DNA of 64,000 nucleotides from Rossellomorea arthrocnemi (GTDB lineage Bacteria; Bacillota; Bacilli; Bacillales; Bacillaceae_B), in assembly GCF_904424705.1 (NCBI RefSeq), contig NZ_CAJGBF010000005.1:186001-250000 (forward strand). Direction: 5' to 3'. Below are positions 20,632-29,911 of this stretch, one piece after another. Each line of letters opens with the position of its first letter. Position 1 is the stretch's first letter. The notes below the pieces were generated by a model. It had not been told where the DNA came from, searched no databases, and saw only the letters and a program-made list of their open reading frames with translations. A program made the position numbers and the translations under genes.

Positions 20632-20714
20632 GAGGGACGGACCTTGGTTCAGGTCCGTCCCTCCTTGAATTTAAACGATTTTACGCTGAAATTTGAGGTC
20701 CGTCCCTCAAATTT
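20632..20714. repeat. Two GGTCCGTCCCTC palindromes between speE and speB
   Basis: First hairpin: GAGGGACGGACCT, 6-nt loop, AGGTCCGTCCCTC (20632-20663), perfect 13-bp arms. Second: AAATTTGAGG ... CCTCAAATTT (20689-20714) around TCCGTC, overlapping the speE stop. Either may end or attenuate speE transcription, but neither has a strong U-tract. Confidence 0.6.
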
Positions 20715-21543
20715 ATTTTGTCAGGTCTTTAACGAACTTAGGTAGGGCGAATGCTGCTTTGTGCAGTTCCGGTGTATAGTATTTGGTTTCGATGTCATGG
20801 AAACGCTCTTCCGGCACTTCGATCGGGTCGTGCTTTTTGGAACCGATGGTGAAAGCCCACAGGCCGCTTGGGTATGTCGGGATATTCGCTGTGTACAGGC
20901 GGGTGATAGGGAAGATTTCCTTTACATCACTTTGTACCTGGCGAATAAGATCTGCTTTGAACCAAGGATTATCACACTGTGCGACAAAGATTCCGTCTTC
21001 TTTCAATGCTTTCGAGATTCCTGCGTAGAATCCTTTCGTGAATAGATTTACCGCTGGTCCTACAGGCTCAGTGGAATCCACCATGATTACGTCATATTCG
21101 TTTTCACTTTTCGCGATGTGCATAAAACCATCGTCCACTTGCACGTCCACGCGCTCATTTTCCAACTCTCCAGCAATCTCAGGCAGATACTTCTTCGAGT
21201 ACTCAATCACTTTTCCATCGATCTCTACAAGAACCGCTTTTTTCACGCTTGGGTGCTTTAACACTTCGCGAATGACGCCGCCGTCTCCACCGCCCACGAC
21301 TAATACGTTCTCAGGGTTAGGGTGAGTAAATAATGGAACGTGCGCGACCATTTCGTGATAAACGAACTCATCCTTTTGGCTTGTCATCACCATTCCATCA
21401 AGGAACAGCATATTGCCCCATTCTTCTGTCTCAGCCATTTCAAGATATTGAAAATCCGTTTGCTCTGTATGTAAAGTCTTCTTGATTTTCATCGTAATCC
21501 CGAAGTTTTCTGTTTGTTTCTCTGTGTACCAAAGTCCACTCAT
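20713..21543 (-). CDS. speE: Spermidine synthase
   Basis: Transfers aminopropyl from decarboxylated SAM to putrescine. The 276-residue protein has [14 protein letters not shown] (nucleotide-binding loop), VEID at the end of strand 2, DDGFMHI, and the catalytic region [10 protein letters not shown]. Start ATG 21543 ([15 protein letters not shown]) has AGAAGGGAAG upstream; nine extra in-frame residues to 21570 are not needed. First gene of speE-speB with its own promoter. Confidence 0.96.
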   Translation of the reverse strand: MSGLWYTEKQTENFGITMKIKKTLHTEQTDFQYLEMAETEEWGNMLFLDGMVMTSQKDEFVYHEMVAHVPLFTHPNPENVLVVGGGDGGVIREVLKHPSVKKAVLVEIDGKVIEYSKKYLPEIAGELENERVDVQVDDGFMHIAKSENEYDVIMVDSTEPVGPAVNLFTKGFYAGISKALKEDGIFVAQCDNPWFKADLIRQVQSDVKEIFPITRLYTANIPTYPSGLWAFTIGSKKHDPIEVPEERFHDIETKYYTPELHKAAFALPKFVKDLTK

Positions 21544-21779
21544 TGTTTCAACTTCCCTTCTGGTTTTCATTTTTTATCGTTTTTTTCTCTGTTGCCGCTC
21601 TTCGCTGTAAAAAATCATATACCGCTAGTTTGAGTTTTCCCACGTTCAACTCAGGGCAAAACAGGTCACTCTTTTGAGCGAAAGCCTGTCATAACGGGTT
21701 TTACTCCTATTTATAAGAACATCCGCAACGGACGTCATTTTTATCCTTCCCTATCATGATAAATACAAACATGAGAAAA

Positions 21780-21807
21780 AGTATAGTGGAATCTAGCAAA
21801 ATTTCAA
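21780..21807 (-). promoter_or_regulatory. SigA promoter of speE
   Basis: Minus-strand -35 TTGAAA (21807-21802), 16-nt spacer, -10 TATACT (21785-21780), giving a leader of about 230 nt. Confidence 0.65.
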
Positions 21808-21832
21808 GTGAAATTTTTTCTAAACCTTTGAC

Positions 21833-21862
21833 GTTTAAAATCTCGTAAAACTTTTCATACTA
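21833..21862 (+). promoter_or_regulatory. Candidate forespore (SigF/SigG) promoter of pbpG
   Basis: GTTTA, 18 nt, CATACTA. CATACTA is the SigG-type -10 and also appears before clsB. B. subtilis pbpG is forespore-expressed, which fits. The spacing is slightly long. Confidence 0.4.
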
Positions 21863-21954
21863 ATACTACACGCTGTTCATTCATGACCAATATAAAAAAT
21901 TCAAGGTCCGTCCCTCAAAACATGCGGGCCTCTGTAGGGAAAGTAGGGAGAGGT

Positions 21955-24015
21955 ATGGAACTGATGGCTCGAATGGAGAAGACAAAAAAATATGCGAGAT
22001 TTGCAGTGGTTGGGGCACTCTTGGTTACGGTCCTCTTATTGGTCGGGATCATGGGAATCTTAATCTACGCCAAGGTCCAGGGGCCACCTCCCCTTGCCGT
22101 CCCTCAATCTACTCTGATCTACGGTGAGGATGGATCTGTCATTGGAGAAACGAATACAGGCGAGAAGCGTTACTGGGTAGGCCTGAACGACATTTCCCCT
22201 GCTCTCATTGAAGCGACCATCTCCATTGAAGATAAAAGCTTCTACCAGCACTACGGCTTTGACCTGAAGCGGATGGCAGGAGCAGTCATTGCCGACGTTA
22301 AAGCCATGTCGAAGGTGCAGGGAGCAAGCACCATTTCACAACAGTATGCTCGCAATCTATTTTTATCTCATGATAAGACATGGAAGAGAAAGATTTCCGA
22401 AGCCCTCTACACGATCAGGATTGAAATGAACTACTCCAAGAAGGACATTCTAGAAGGCTATTTAAATACCATCTATTATGGACACGGTGCATACGGGGTC
22501 CAGGCAGCGAGTCAATATTATTTCGGCAAGGACGCCAATCAATTGACGGTTTCAGAAGCCGCCATGCTCGCCGGGATACCGAAAGCACCGTCCTATTATT
22601 CACCGGTCACCCATATGGAAAACGCCAAGAAGCGTCAGGAACTGATACTCCAGTCCATGACCGAAGACCGCTATATCTCAAAAGAGCAGCAGGTTGCATC
22701 TAAAGCAGCACCGATTCGCATCACGGGGGAACACGCCCACCAAAAGGTGAAGACCGCTCCTTATTTTCAAGATGTTGTGAAAAGTATCCTCCGTTCAGAC
22801 CTGGGTATTGCAGAACGTACAATCGAAATGGGCGGTTTGAAGGTTTATACAACTCTCAACCCTGATCATCAAAAAGTCGCCGAAAAAGTGGTAAAGGAAC
22901 AGATCTCCGAAGAATCTGATATTCAATTGGGCTTCGTATCCATGAACCCGAAAAATGGATATGTAACGGCTCTTGTAGGGGGACGGGATTATGAAGAAAG
23001 TCCGTTTAACCGCGCAGTTCAGGCCATCAGACAACCTGGATCAACCATCAAGCCGCTTCTTTACTATTCGGCTTTAAAGCAGGGCTTTACGCCTGCCACG
23101 ACGATGAAGAGCGAATTGACGTCTTTCACCTTCGATAACGGGAAGTCGTACACCCCTCATAATTACAACAATAAATATGCAGGTGGTGACATCACCCTGG
23201 CCCAAGCCATCGCTCTTTCAGATAACGTATACGCCGTAAAGACACACCTCTTCATCGGTCAGGACACCTTGACGAAAGCGGCAAAAGAGAAGTTCGGATT
23301 AACGACGAAAGTGAAAAAGTACCCTTCATCTGCACTCGGTACATCCGGTGCAAGAGTCATCGATATGGTCAACGCATACAGCATCTTTGCCAACGGCGGC
23401 TACAAAGTGAAGCCCGTTTTTATTACAAAGGTGGAAGACTGGTCAGGTAACGTCATCTATGAAAAGGAAACGAAAAAAGAGCAGGTGCTGGACCCCGACC
23501 TTACCTACGTCATGACCCATATGCTGACCGGGATATTCGATCCTAAGCTCAATGATTACTCGACAGTAACAGGAATCCAAATCCGTAAAGATGCGACACG
23601 TCCATATGCAGGCAAATCTGGTACCACCAATACGGATAACTGGATGATCGGATACTCACCCCAACTGACTGCTGGTGTGTGGACCGGATACGATAGAGAA
23701 AAGGAAATCTCCCTCGTGGACGATAAATACTATGCCAAAAAAATCTGGGTACACTTCATGGAAGAAGCGCTAAAGGATGAACCCGTCAAAAACTTCAAAC
23801 CAACAAAAGGCGTCGTCGGCGTAGCCGTAAATCCCCACAACGGACTGCTCGCCACAGAAGACTGTCCCGTACAGCGCTTCACCTACTTCGTTAAAGGAAC
23901 CGAACCGACAGAATACTGCCATGAACACTTGGGTGAAAAAGAAGCGCCGAAAGAAAAACCACAGGAACAAGAAAAAAAATCTTGGTATGACAAAGTGAAA
24001 GATTGGATTTTTTAA
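21955..24015 (+). CDS. pbpG: Class A penicillin-binding protein PbpG-like
   Basis: Bifunctional transglycosylase/transpeptidase of cell-wall synthesis, PbpG type (spore cortex in B. subtilis). About 686 residues: a short cytoplasmic tail, one membrane anchor (ALLVTVLLLVGIMGILIYAK), a GT51 domain (IEDKSFYQHYGFD, GASTISQQYARN, EGYLNTIYYGHGAYG), then the transpeptidase with SxxK in QPGSTIKP, SDN, and KSGTTNTD. ATG 21955 follows AGGGAGAGG; ATG 21964 is also possible. A longer frame to 21883 translates a GGTCCGTCCCTC repeat and is probably not used. The stop codon directly abuts a tandem repeat array. Confidence 0.92.
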   Translation: MELMARMEKTKKYARFAVVGALLVTVLLLVGIMGILIYAKVQGPPPLAVPQSTLIYGEDGSVIGETNTGEKRYWVGLNDISPALIEATISIEDKSFYQHYGFDLKRMAGAVIADVKAMSKVQGASTISQQYARNLFLSHDKTWKRKISEALYTIRIEMNYSKKDILEGYLNTIYYGHGAYGVQAASQYYFGKDANQLTVSEAAMLAGIPKAPSYYSPVTHMENAKKRQELILQSMTEDRYISKEQQVASKAAPIRITGEHAHQKVKTAPYFQDVVKSILRSDLGIAERTIEMGGLKVYTTLNPDHQKVAEKVVKEQISEESDIQLGFVSMNPKNGYVTALVGGRDYEESPFNRAVQAIRQPGSTIKPLLYYSALKQGFTPATTMKSELTSFTFDNGKSYTPHNYNNKYAGGDITLAQAIALSDNVYAVKTHLFIGQDTLTKAAKEKFGLTTKVKKYPSSALGTSGARVIDMVNAYSIFANGGYKVKPVFITKVEDWSGNVIYEKETKKEQVLDPDLTYVMTHMLTGIFDPKLNDYSTVTGIQIRKDATRPYAGKSGTTNTDNWMIGYSPQLTAGVWTGYDREKEISLVDDKYYAKKIWVHFMEEALKDEPVKNFKPTKGVVGVAVNPHNGLLATEDCPVQRFTYFVKGTEPTEYCHEHLGEKEAPKEKPQEQEKKSWYDKVKDWIF

Positions 24016-24405
24016 CAGAAAAGCGGAGGCGGCTTGTTCAGGCCCGACAAGCATAAGGCGAGAACGTTGGAAAGGCGCTCTTTGCCTTTCTGACGTTCTT
24101 GACTTATGACCTCGAGGGACTAGCCGCCGGAGCTGGACAAACAGAAAAGCGGAGGCGGCTTGGGAAGAGGCGACAAGCATAAGACGAACCTGCCGGAAAG
24201 GCGCTCTTTGCCTTTGTGGCAGGTTTGGCTTATGACCTCGAGCCTCTAGCCGCTGGAGCTGGACAAACAGAAAAGCGGAGGCGGCTTGGGAAGAGGCGAC
24301 AAGCATAAGTCGAACCTGCCGGAAAGGCGCCCTTTGCCTTTGTGGCAGGTTTGGCTTATGACCTCGAGCCTCTAGCCGCTGGAGCTAGACAAACAGAAAA
24401 GCGGA
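24016..24405. repeat. Tandem array of three 126-bp palindromic repeats (family B)
   Basis: Units begin CAGAAAAGCGGAGGCGGCTT at 24016, 24142 and 24268, with a truncated fourth start at 24394; each period is exactly 126 bp. Each unit has an inner stem from CATAAG to CTTATG. In copy 1 the arms include AGAACGT/ACGTTCT, in copies 2-3 GAACCTGCC/GGCAGGTTT, so base changes are compensated and pairing is kept. A single further copy lies at 29174-29290. No coding potential is supported. Confidence 0.9.
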
Positions 24406-24490
24406 AAGAGTTCACCCAAAAGTGGCATATCGGATTCCTACTTGGCTGCACCAACCCCAAATCACACACTATATATCTATAAAAAAAACG

Positions 24491-24524
24491 AAAAACCTCG
24501 GGTTTGTGCGAACCCGAGGTTTTT
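24491..24524. terminator. Bidirectional terminator near ywhD
   Basis: AAAAACCTCGGGTTTGTGCG then AACCCGAGGTTTTT: a 13-bp stem with A and T runs on either side, usable for ywhD (minus) and pbpG (plus). Confidence 0.85.
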
Positions 24525-24639
24525 CATGTCCTAGTTTATGTGCAAACTGTGATTTAAGTGTACTTTTTTTCTTCCATAAGGGCAAGATGTGAACGACATA
24601 TTCAAAAAAGTGTCACAGTTTGTTCACAAAACGACATTT

Positions 24640-25143
24640 TTATATTTTTAAGGCTTCCTTTAGCTCATCCATTGAGCGTTCCCACATACCGGCATCATGC
24701 TTCTTTAAGAAATCCATCAGAATTCCTTTGGATTTGTCGTCCAAATGATCAAGGACGATCTTCCGCTTGATGGATTTATCCATATTATTCACGTGCTCCG
24801 GCATGGACTTGTAGCCCCTGCGCTTCTCACGGTTTACGACGAGCTCACACGCTGTTACACCTGCATAATACGGGCCGTTTTCCATCCGGTCGATGGTCAC
24901 CCATATCAGCCAGTACGTCTTACCGCCAGCCGAGTCCTCACGGTTATTTGTGAATTTGATCCCTTTTTCGATGGGACTTCTCGCATGCAAGGCACCGATC
25001 TCGATCGTCGCTTCTCCTTCTTCCACATCAATCATCACAGGGGAAACATTGTCAAGGCTCAATGATCCTACTCCGTAGCCGCCGTGGCCGTCAGTGGGAT
25101 CACTTTTGATGATATTGAATCCAATGTTTTTTTTCTTTTCCAT
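24640..25143 (-). CDS. ywhD: YwhD family protein
   Basis: A 167-residue protein of the YwhD family, function unknown, conserved in Bacillaceae. It begins MEKKKNIGFNIIKSDPTDGH, has YWLIWVTIDRMENGPYYAGV in the middle and a charged helical C-terminus. A good AAGGAGTG precedes the ATG. It lies 15 bases downstream of ywhC, suggesting one unit, the same order as in B. subtilis. No signal peptide or membrane segment. Confidence 0.88.
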   Translation of the reverse strand: MEKKKNIGFNIIKSDPTDGHGGYGVGSLSLDNVSPVMIDVEEGEATIEIGALHARSPIEKGIKFTNNREDSAGGKTYWLIWVTIDRMENGPYYAGVTACELVVNREKRRGYKSMPEHVNNMDKSIKRKIVLDHLDDKSKGILMDFLKKHDAGMWERSMDELKEALKI

Positions 25144-25158
25144 GAAACTTCACTCCTT

Positions 25159-25845
25159 CTAGCTAAAGATTGAAAAAACAGTCGTGAATATCGCACTGAA
25201 TGCCTGGTTTGTTGCTGTCATACCGCTCTGTAATAATGGCCAGATCGTGTATTCGTCCAGGGGGGTGATCACAATAATTAAAAATAGTAAAACGCCGTAT
25301 TGCTCATACTGGGACAGTTTCGCCCTGACATGATTCGGGGACAGATCCTCTATGATCCGGTACCCATCCAGTGGCGGAAATGGCAGTAGATTGAAGACAA
25401 ACAACAATACGTTCAAGTAAACGATCATCTGCAAAAGGTCAATGACAAATGGAGGAACTCCGACTCCACCCGTCACCCCTACAAAGAAATAGAAAAATCC
25501 AAATGCAATGAATGCCAGTAAAAAATTACTCAGTGGACCTGCAACCGATACCAGCACTCCCGCCAAACGGGGATTCTTGAACCGGGACCTCATGACCGGC
25601 ACGGGACGCGCCCAGCCAAACCCCGCGATTAATATTAAAATGGTCCCCAGGGGGTCCAGGTGTTGAATCGGGTTTAATGTGAGTCTTCCTTGATCCTTCG
25701 CTGTCGTATCCCCGAATTTGTATGCCACAAAGGCGTGGGCAAACTCATGAACCGTAAAAGCCATGACGAGGGCAATGACGACAAATGGGAGCTCTTCCAA
25801 ACGAAAGACGGAAATGGACTCAAAAAGAGAGCTTAATATATCCAA
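25159..25845 (-). CDS. ywhC: M50 family site-2-protease-like metalloprotease
   Basis: Integral membrane zinc protease of the site-2 protease family. The 228-residue protein has about five hydrophobic segments, the zinc motif HEFAH (in FTVHEFAHAFVAYKFGD) and the second metal-ligand motif NLLPFPPLDGYRI. TTG 25845 is chosen since AAAGGAG lies nine bases before it and B. subtilis YwhC begins at the same place; upstream in-frame residues to 25950 look non-coding. The substrate is unknown. Confidence 0.88.
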   Translation of the reverse strand: MDILSSLFESISVFRLEELPFVVIALVMAFTVHEFAHAFVAYKFGDTTAKDQGRLTLNPIQHLDPLGTILILIAGFGWARPVPVMRSRFKNPRLAGVLVSVAGPLSNFLLAFIAFGFFYFFVGVTGGVGVPPFVIDLLQMIVYLNVLLFVFNLLPFPPLDGYRIIEDLSPNHVRAKLSQYEQYGVLLFLIIVITPLDEYTIWPLLQSGMTATNQAFSAIFTTVFSIFS

Positions 25846-26056
25846 AAGTATGTACTCCTTTAAAAAATGTTTTACTTCCTTATTCCATAGTATACAGAAA
25901 AATTCCTGCATGCATGACGACTCTAAGAAAACTATTCCTCTTTCCATCATACCAAACTTGCTCTCTCATCCCCTACCCAGTACATTTAAATGGGGGGCAG
26001 ATATGTACGAGCCTACCACAGATTGTACCAAATCCAAAAGCAAGGAGCGAACCATA

Positions 26057-26242
26057 ATGCCTTATATCACCGTAAAAATGCTCGAAGGACGTTCAGAAGA
26101 ACAAAAGCGTGCCCTCGTCGAAAAAGTAACCGAAGCCGTCAGCGAAACAACGGGAGCACCTGAAGAAAAAATCGTTGTCTTCATTGAAGAAATGACAAAA
26201 GGTCACTATGCAGTCGGTGGCAAGAGACTCAGCGACCAGTAG
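26057..26242 (+). CDS. ywhB: 4-oxalocrotonate tautomerase family protein
   Basis: A 61-residue tautomerase subunit. Mature Pro1 follows the initiator Met (MPYITVKMLEGRS), the catalytic base of this superfamily. An Arg is also present in the usual position (GRSEEQKRALVEKV). AAGGAGCG is 10 bases before the ATG. The frame is open far upstream to 25763 but that part is antisense to ywhC. The physiological substrate is unknown. Confidence 0.9.
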   Translation: MPYITVKMLEGRSEEQKRALVEKVTEAVSETTGAPEEKIVVFIEEMTKGHYAVGGKRLSDQ

Positions 26243-26251
26243 GCACAACCA

Positions 26252-26307
26252 TAAGATAAGCCGGATAAATTGGTGTTCTCTGCCTTTTAACCGGCTTGTC
26301 TTATTTT
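26252..26307 (+). terminator. ywhB terminator
   Basis: AAGATAAGCCGG ... CCGGCTTGTCTT stem with a long loop, followed by ATTTT. Confidence 0.65.
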
Positions 26308-26424
26308 CTCCCCTTTGATTCACTTCGCGTCCTGCTCCCGGCGCCTATTTGAATACAAAAAATGGGTACCATTTGCATCTGAAGAATACGATATACCATA
26401 CACCTATGGAAAGGATGAAGTAAA

Positions 26425-26613
26425 ATGGACATCAACCTCGGCGATGTACTCTTCCAACTGTTCATGATGGCTTTCCTGTTAGCTATTGTGGTGACCGCTT
26501 TCATCGTAGCGAAAGGGTTTCGAAACAGAAGGCTCGAGCAGCGGAAACAAGACAAACAAATTGAAGAAAAGCTTGATCAAATCATCGAAAAAATGGATCA
26601 AGCTCCAAAGTAA
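26425..26613 (+). CDS. DUF4083-like small membrane protein
   Basis: 62 residues: MDINLGDVLFQLFMMAFLLA starts a single membrane helix (about 8-29), then a basic stretch GFRNRRLEQRKQDKQ and a helical C-terminus ending KMDQAPK. AAAGGATG precedes the ATG. The pattern GDVxxQLFM plus one helix and a coiled-coil tail resembles DUF4083 proteins; function unknown. Confidence 0.7.
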   Translation: MDINLGDVLFQLFMMAFLLAIVVTAFIVAKGFRNRRLEQRKQDKQIEEKLDQIIEKMDQAPK

Positions 26614-26658
26614 ACAGATGAAACGTTGAGCTTATCGGTGACTTATTTTTATGGAAAA

Positions 26659-26683
26659 GGGATCATCCGGTTCGGATGATCCC
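26659..26683. terminator. Terminator between DUF4083 gene and ywgA
   Basis: GGGATCATCCG GTT CGGATGATCCC, perfect 11-bp stem. On the minus strand it is followed by TTTTC; it can serve ywgA, whose stop is 23 bases away. Confidence 0.8.
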
Positions 26684-26705
26684 CACAATCATATAAGAAC
26701 GTTCT

Positions 26706-27215
26706 CTACTGAACGATTTTTTTCATTCTTAATCCTTCGATGTAGGCGAAGGCTTCGTCAATCTCTTCTTCTGTATATTTCTGCTTACTCTTAAGTGTGA
26801 ATACTTTCTCCACGACTTCTTCTTTTGGAAGGTTATCAAAATATAAGACTGTCGAAACAAGCTCTAAAAAGCGTGCCGATTGAATGTTCATATCCGTGAG
26901 GCAATCTTTCAGGTAAGGCATATCCTTTTCATAAAGTTCCAGGAAGTCCTCTCCTTCTTTCGTAACGGTGTAGCGGTATTGATAGTACCCACCTTTTTTC
27001 TCTTTCATTTCCGAGATGAAGCCCATATTGCATAGCTCCTCCACCCGCAGCGTCAGTTCTTCAGAATACGGGCCATAAAAATGAAATTGAAATTTTTCCT
27101 GAAATGGGAATTCAAGCTTCTTGGCGATGAATATCATCTTCTGAAGCTTTTTCCTTCCCACCACTTCACCCGAGGCTAAGAAGGCACTCATCAGTTTTGC
27201 ATGATCTTTCAACAA
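26706..27215 (-). CDS. ywgA: YwgA family protein
   Basis: 169 residues, YwgA family of unknown function. The fold signature (KKLQKMIFIAKKLEFPF, FHFYGPYSEEL, YRYTVTKEG) resembles the winged-helix/DUF4065-like proteins sometimes paired with toxin or phage functions, but this one is a conserved backbone gene beside ywfO as in B. subtilis. It starts with tandem TTG codons; AGGAG lies ten bases before the first. Confidence 0.82.
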   Translation of the reverse strand: MLKDHAKLMSAFLASGEVVGRKKLQKMIFIAKKLEFPFQEKFQFHFYGPYSEELTLRVEELCNMGFISEMKEKKGGYYQYRYTVTKEGEDFLELYEKDMPYLKDCLTDMNIQSARFLELVSTVLYFDNLPKEEVVEKVFTLKSKQKYTEEEIDEAFAYIEGLRMKKIVQ

Positions 27216-27272
27216 TGTACGTCATCTCCTACTCCTAGTATTGCTTATTTCAGATCCACGTTTGTGCGTCGT

Positions 27273-28574
27273 CTATGTCAGTTCCAGAATATTCCTTATT
27301 TGTCTCTTAATATTCTTCTTCGTCGATTCGTCATATAGTAAATCCACTGGATAGTATAATTTGTGATCGGTCCGTCGCTTTCCGGAGATGGAATCGACGA
27401 TATCCGACTGCCTTGAAAGTTCACGCAGTTCCTCATTTTTCATTAACAGATGAATCGGGAGTCGTTCTTCTTCCTCACCTGGCCTGTAGAAATCGTATGG
27501 AAGGTCTGAAGATGAGTCCACCACTAAATAATAGTCGGGATCGATCCCCGCTTTTTTAAACAGGGCTTCCAGTTCACTGTGCTTCTTATATTCCTTGGCC
27601 GGATCGAATTCCACATACTTAAATAAATTCCGGTTCATGAACCTCTCACAAAGGTCCCGTAAAATCGGATCCTCTTCTTCCTGCCATGTTTGGAAATAGT
27701 ACATGATGACCGCTTCATCCAGCTTTAAATAATCCTCAAGGGACACCTCTTCCTCAAACAGGGAATAGAAATGGATCGGACTTTGCTTAAAGGAATAAAA
27801 TTCTTCATGAAGCTCCTTCGCCCTATGTAGAATCTTCGTCAGGATCACTTCTGCACTTCGGGTGACCGGATGGAAATAAACCTGCCAGTACATCTGATAG
27901 CGGCTCATAATGTAATCTTCCACTGCATGCATCCCGCTCTGTTTGATCACTACTTGGTCCTCACGGGGTCTCATCACGCGAAGAATTCGTTCCATATCGA
28001 AATGCCCGTAGCTCACTCCTGTAAAATAGGCATCGCGCTGCAAATAATCCATACGATCCGCATCGATCTGGCTCGAAATGAGGCTGACGACCAATTTGTT
28101 TTTGTACGTCTTCGCAATCACTTCGGCTACATGCTTCGGAAAATCCGGCCCCACTTTTCTGAGAACTCCATTCACCTCTGTATCCCCTAAGATGATGGCT
28201 TGAGTGAAATGCTCGTGATCGAGGTGAAACACTTTTTCAAATGAGTGGGAAAACGGTCCGTGCCCGAGATCATGCAGTAGCGCAGCACATAAGGACAGTA
28301 ATCGTTCATCCTGATTCCATTCCGGACGGCCGACGAAAACGTCATCCACGATGCGGCGGATGATCTCATATACGCCAAGGGAATGATTGAAACGGCTGTG
28401 TTCCGCTCCATGAAAGGTCAAGTAGGTAGTTCCCAGCTGTCTGATCCTGCGGAGTCGCTGGAACTCTTTTGTCCCAATTAAATCCCAAATCACGCGATCC
28501 CTTACATGAACATATCGATGAACAGGGTCTTTAAATACTTTTTCTTCATGTAATTTCTGCTTGGCATACTCCAT
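27273..28574 (-). CDS. ywfO: HD-domain phosphohydrolase YwfO
   Basis: 433-residue HD-superfamily protein. Metal-binding residues are visible: HSRFNHSLGVYE, LLHDLGHGPFSHSFE (HD doublet) and SSQIDADRMDYLQRDA. The family resembles dGTP triphosphohydrolases; a homologue in Enterococcus is a dNTPase, so nucleotide hydrolysis is likely, but the substrate here is inferred. GAAGAGGG precedes the ATG. It lies 57 bases upstream of ywgA on the same strand. Confidence 0.9.
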   Translation of the reverse strand: MEYAKQKLHEEKVFKDPVHRYVHVRDRVIWDLIGTKEFQRLRRIRQLGTTYLTFHGAEHSRFNHSLGVYEIIRRIVDDVFVGRPEWNQDERLLSLCAALLHDLGHGPFSHSFEKVFHLDHEHFTQAIILGDTEVNGVLRKVGPDFPKHVAEVIAKTYKNKLVVSLISSQIDADRMDYLQRDAYFTGVSYGHFDMERILRVMRPREDQVVIKQSGMHAVEDYIMSRYQMYWQVYFHPVTRSAEVILTKILHRAKELHEEFYSFKQSPIHFYSLFEEEVSLEDYLKLDEAVIMYYFQTWQEEEDPILRDLCERFMNRNLFKYVEFDPAKEYKKHSELEALFKKAGIDPDYYLVVDSSSDLPYDFYRPGEEEERLPIHLLMKNEELRELSRQSDIVDSISGKRRTDHKLYYPVDLLYDESTKKNIKRQIRNILELT

Positions 28575-28867
28575 CTTCTACCCTCTTCCTAAACTAGCAT
28601 ATTTCTATTATAGCGACTTGTGTCCTGGTATTCATCTCGAAATTTGTCGAAAAAAATAGGTATTTGGCTTCTGAATGATCAGTCCCAACTGTTCCAATTC
28701 CTTCAAAAAAAGTTAAACACTTGACAAAAAACCTCTCCTCATTATTTCTCTACCCCTTATCTAGTTTCCTTTTCCGTTTTTGTACAAACTTTTTTTACTG
28801 CTCTTTTCAATTAAACATTGTTGTTAGTTTTTACAAAGACTATGATTTCCATGCTCTGTCCACCAGA

Positions 28868-29000
28868 ATGTACTAGAGGGAGAGGGGAACTGCTTCGCTT
28901 TCCGCGGACGTTCGACCGAGCCTCCTCTGCAACTTCGCTTCCGGGGTCTCGGCACGCCCGTTTTCCGCAGGAGTCTGCGCCGTTCCCCTCTCCCTCTTAA
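28868..29000 (-). repeat. Family A palindromic repeat, copy 1 (diverged)
   Basis: In reverse orientation it carries the family landmarks: GCTTTCCGCGG, GAGCCTCCTC, GGGGTCTC, CCGCAGGAGTC, with GAGGGAGAGGGGAAC and GTTCCCCTCTCCCTC as terminal inverted repeats. The flanking stretch 28575-28867 shows no gene. Confidence 0.7.
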
Positions 29001-29137
29001 AAGTTTTGGCGTGATAGAGCTAAAAGATTAAAATCAGTCGAGACACTAATTTCTTTAATAGACTTCAAATGAAGCAATTCAATTTTTTTAAAGTTATATT
29101 TTCACACAAATAAAGAAACCATACATAGTCAGTTGAT

Positions 29138-29360
29138 TGGAACGGAAGGTGCTCGACTCCTGCGGGGGGAAGGCAGAAAAGCGGAGGCGGCTCATTCAGT
29201 CCCGACAAGCATAAGCTAAATGGGCTAAGAAGGCGTTCTTTGCCTTCTTGGACCATTTAGCTTATGACCCTAGCCGCCGGAGCTGGACAAGTTGAGACCC
29301 CGCCCGAGGAGGCTCAACTCACGTGCCGCTAAAAGCGAGCACCTCTCGCTGTAATCAACC
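29138..29360 (+). repeat. Family A repeat copy 2 split by an inserted family B element
   Basis: Left part GGAACGGAAGGTGCTCGACT..CCTGCGGG (to 29173) and right part GTTGAGACCCCGCCCGAGG..GCGAGCACC (from 29291) form one family A element. Between them is a complete family B unit (29174-29290) beginning CAGAAAAGCGGAGGCGG and ending GAGCTGGACAA, with 14-bp arms CATAAGCTAAATGG/CCATTTAGCTTATG. Homology with the 45970 copy continues into the 3' flank (CTTCCTCAAAAGCCA). Confidence 0.85.
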
Positions 29361-29446
29361 ACCACTCGCTTCCTCAAAAGCCATAATCTTTGCTTAAAGA
29401 GTCTTTTAAACAGAAAAGAAAAAACTCCCTACACGGAAGTTTCCCT

Positions 29447-29671
29447 TTATTTCTTTATTTTCTTGATTACTTTTTCCATGAGTTCATCTTCAGTCAACGC
29501 CGCTACAGGACGATTATTCACAAATGCGAATGTTTTCTTGCGTCCTGGACCACAATAGGATTGGCACGCAATATCGATCGGTGCATCCGGGTCGATTTCT
29601 TTTAATTTTGGAATCAAGGTCTTTAGGTTAACGGCCTGACAATCATCGCAAACACGAAATTCGTTTGCCAT
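29447..29671 (-). CDS. DUF1450 protein
   Basis: 74-residue protein of the DUF1450 family. It has four Cys in CDDCQAVN and [20 protein letters not shown], a pattern resembling thioredoxin-like or iron-sulfur ferredoxin folds. A(A)AGGG lies before the ATG. Function unknown. It stands alone between the repeat region and rsfA. Confidence 0.85.
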   Translation of the reverse strand: MANEFRVCDDCQAVNLKTLIPKLKEIDPDAPIDIACQSYCGPGRKKTFAFVNNRPVAALTEDELMEKVIKKIKK

Positions 29672-29911
29672 CTGTCAACAACCCTTTCTATCTATTGAAA
29701 TGGATTTCATTCGTTGGAAACATCGAGTTATAGAATACAGTCTTCTGTCATGTTTTGCAAGTGAACATCGTTTCCATCTTGTGGAGAGCATCACTGATAC
29801 AACGAAACTAGCAGACAGAAAATAATTTTAACATATTCGTATAAAAACCTTGAAAATGGTCCATCCTTTAATCAACGAATCATTTAAGAAAACTTTGGGA
29901 GTTGAGATGAA

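Noticed and set aside
23773-24306. A 178-codon minus-strand open frame with internally repeated protein segments
   Set aside because: It is antisense to pbpG and the repeated peptides simply translate the 126-bp tandem repeat array.
24016-24405. CRISPR array
   Set aside because: Units are 126 bp with internal palindromes and no unique spacers, and no cas genes are nearby.
25763-26056. Long N-terminal extension of the tautomerase gene
   Set aside because: The extension is antisense to ywhC; a good ribosome binding site precedes ATG 26057, which gives the usual Pro1 product.
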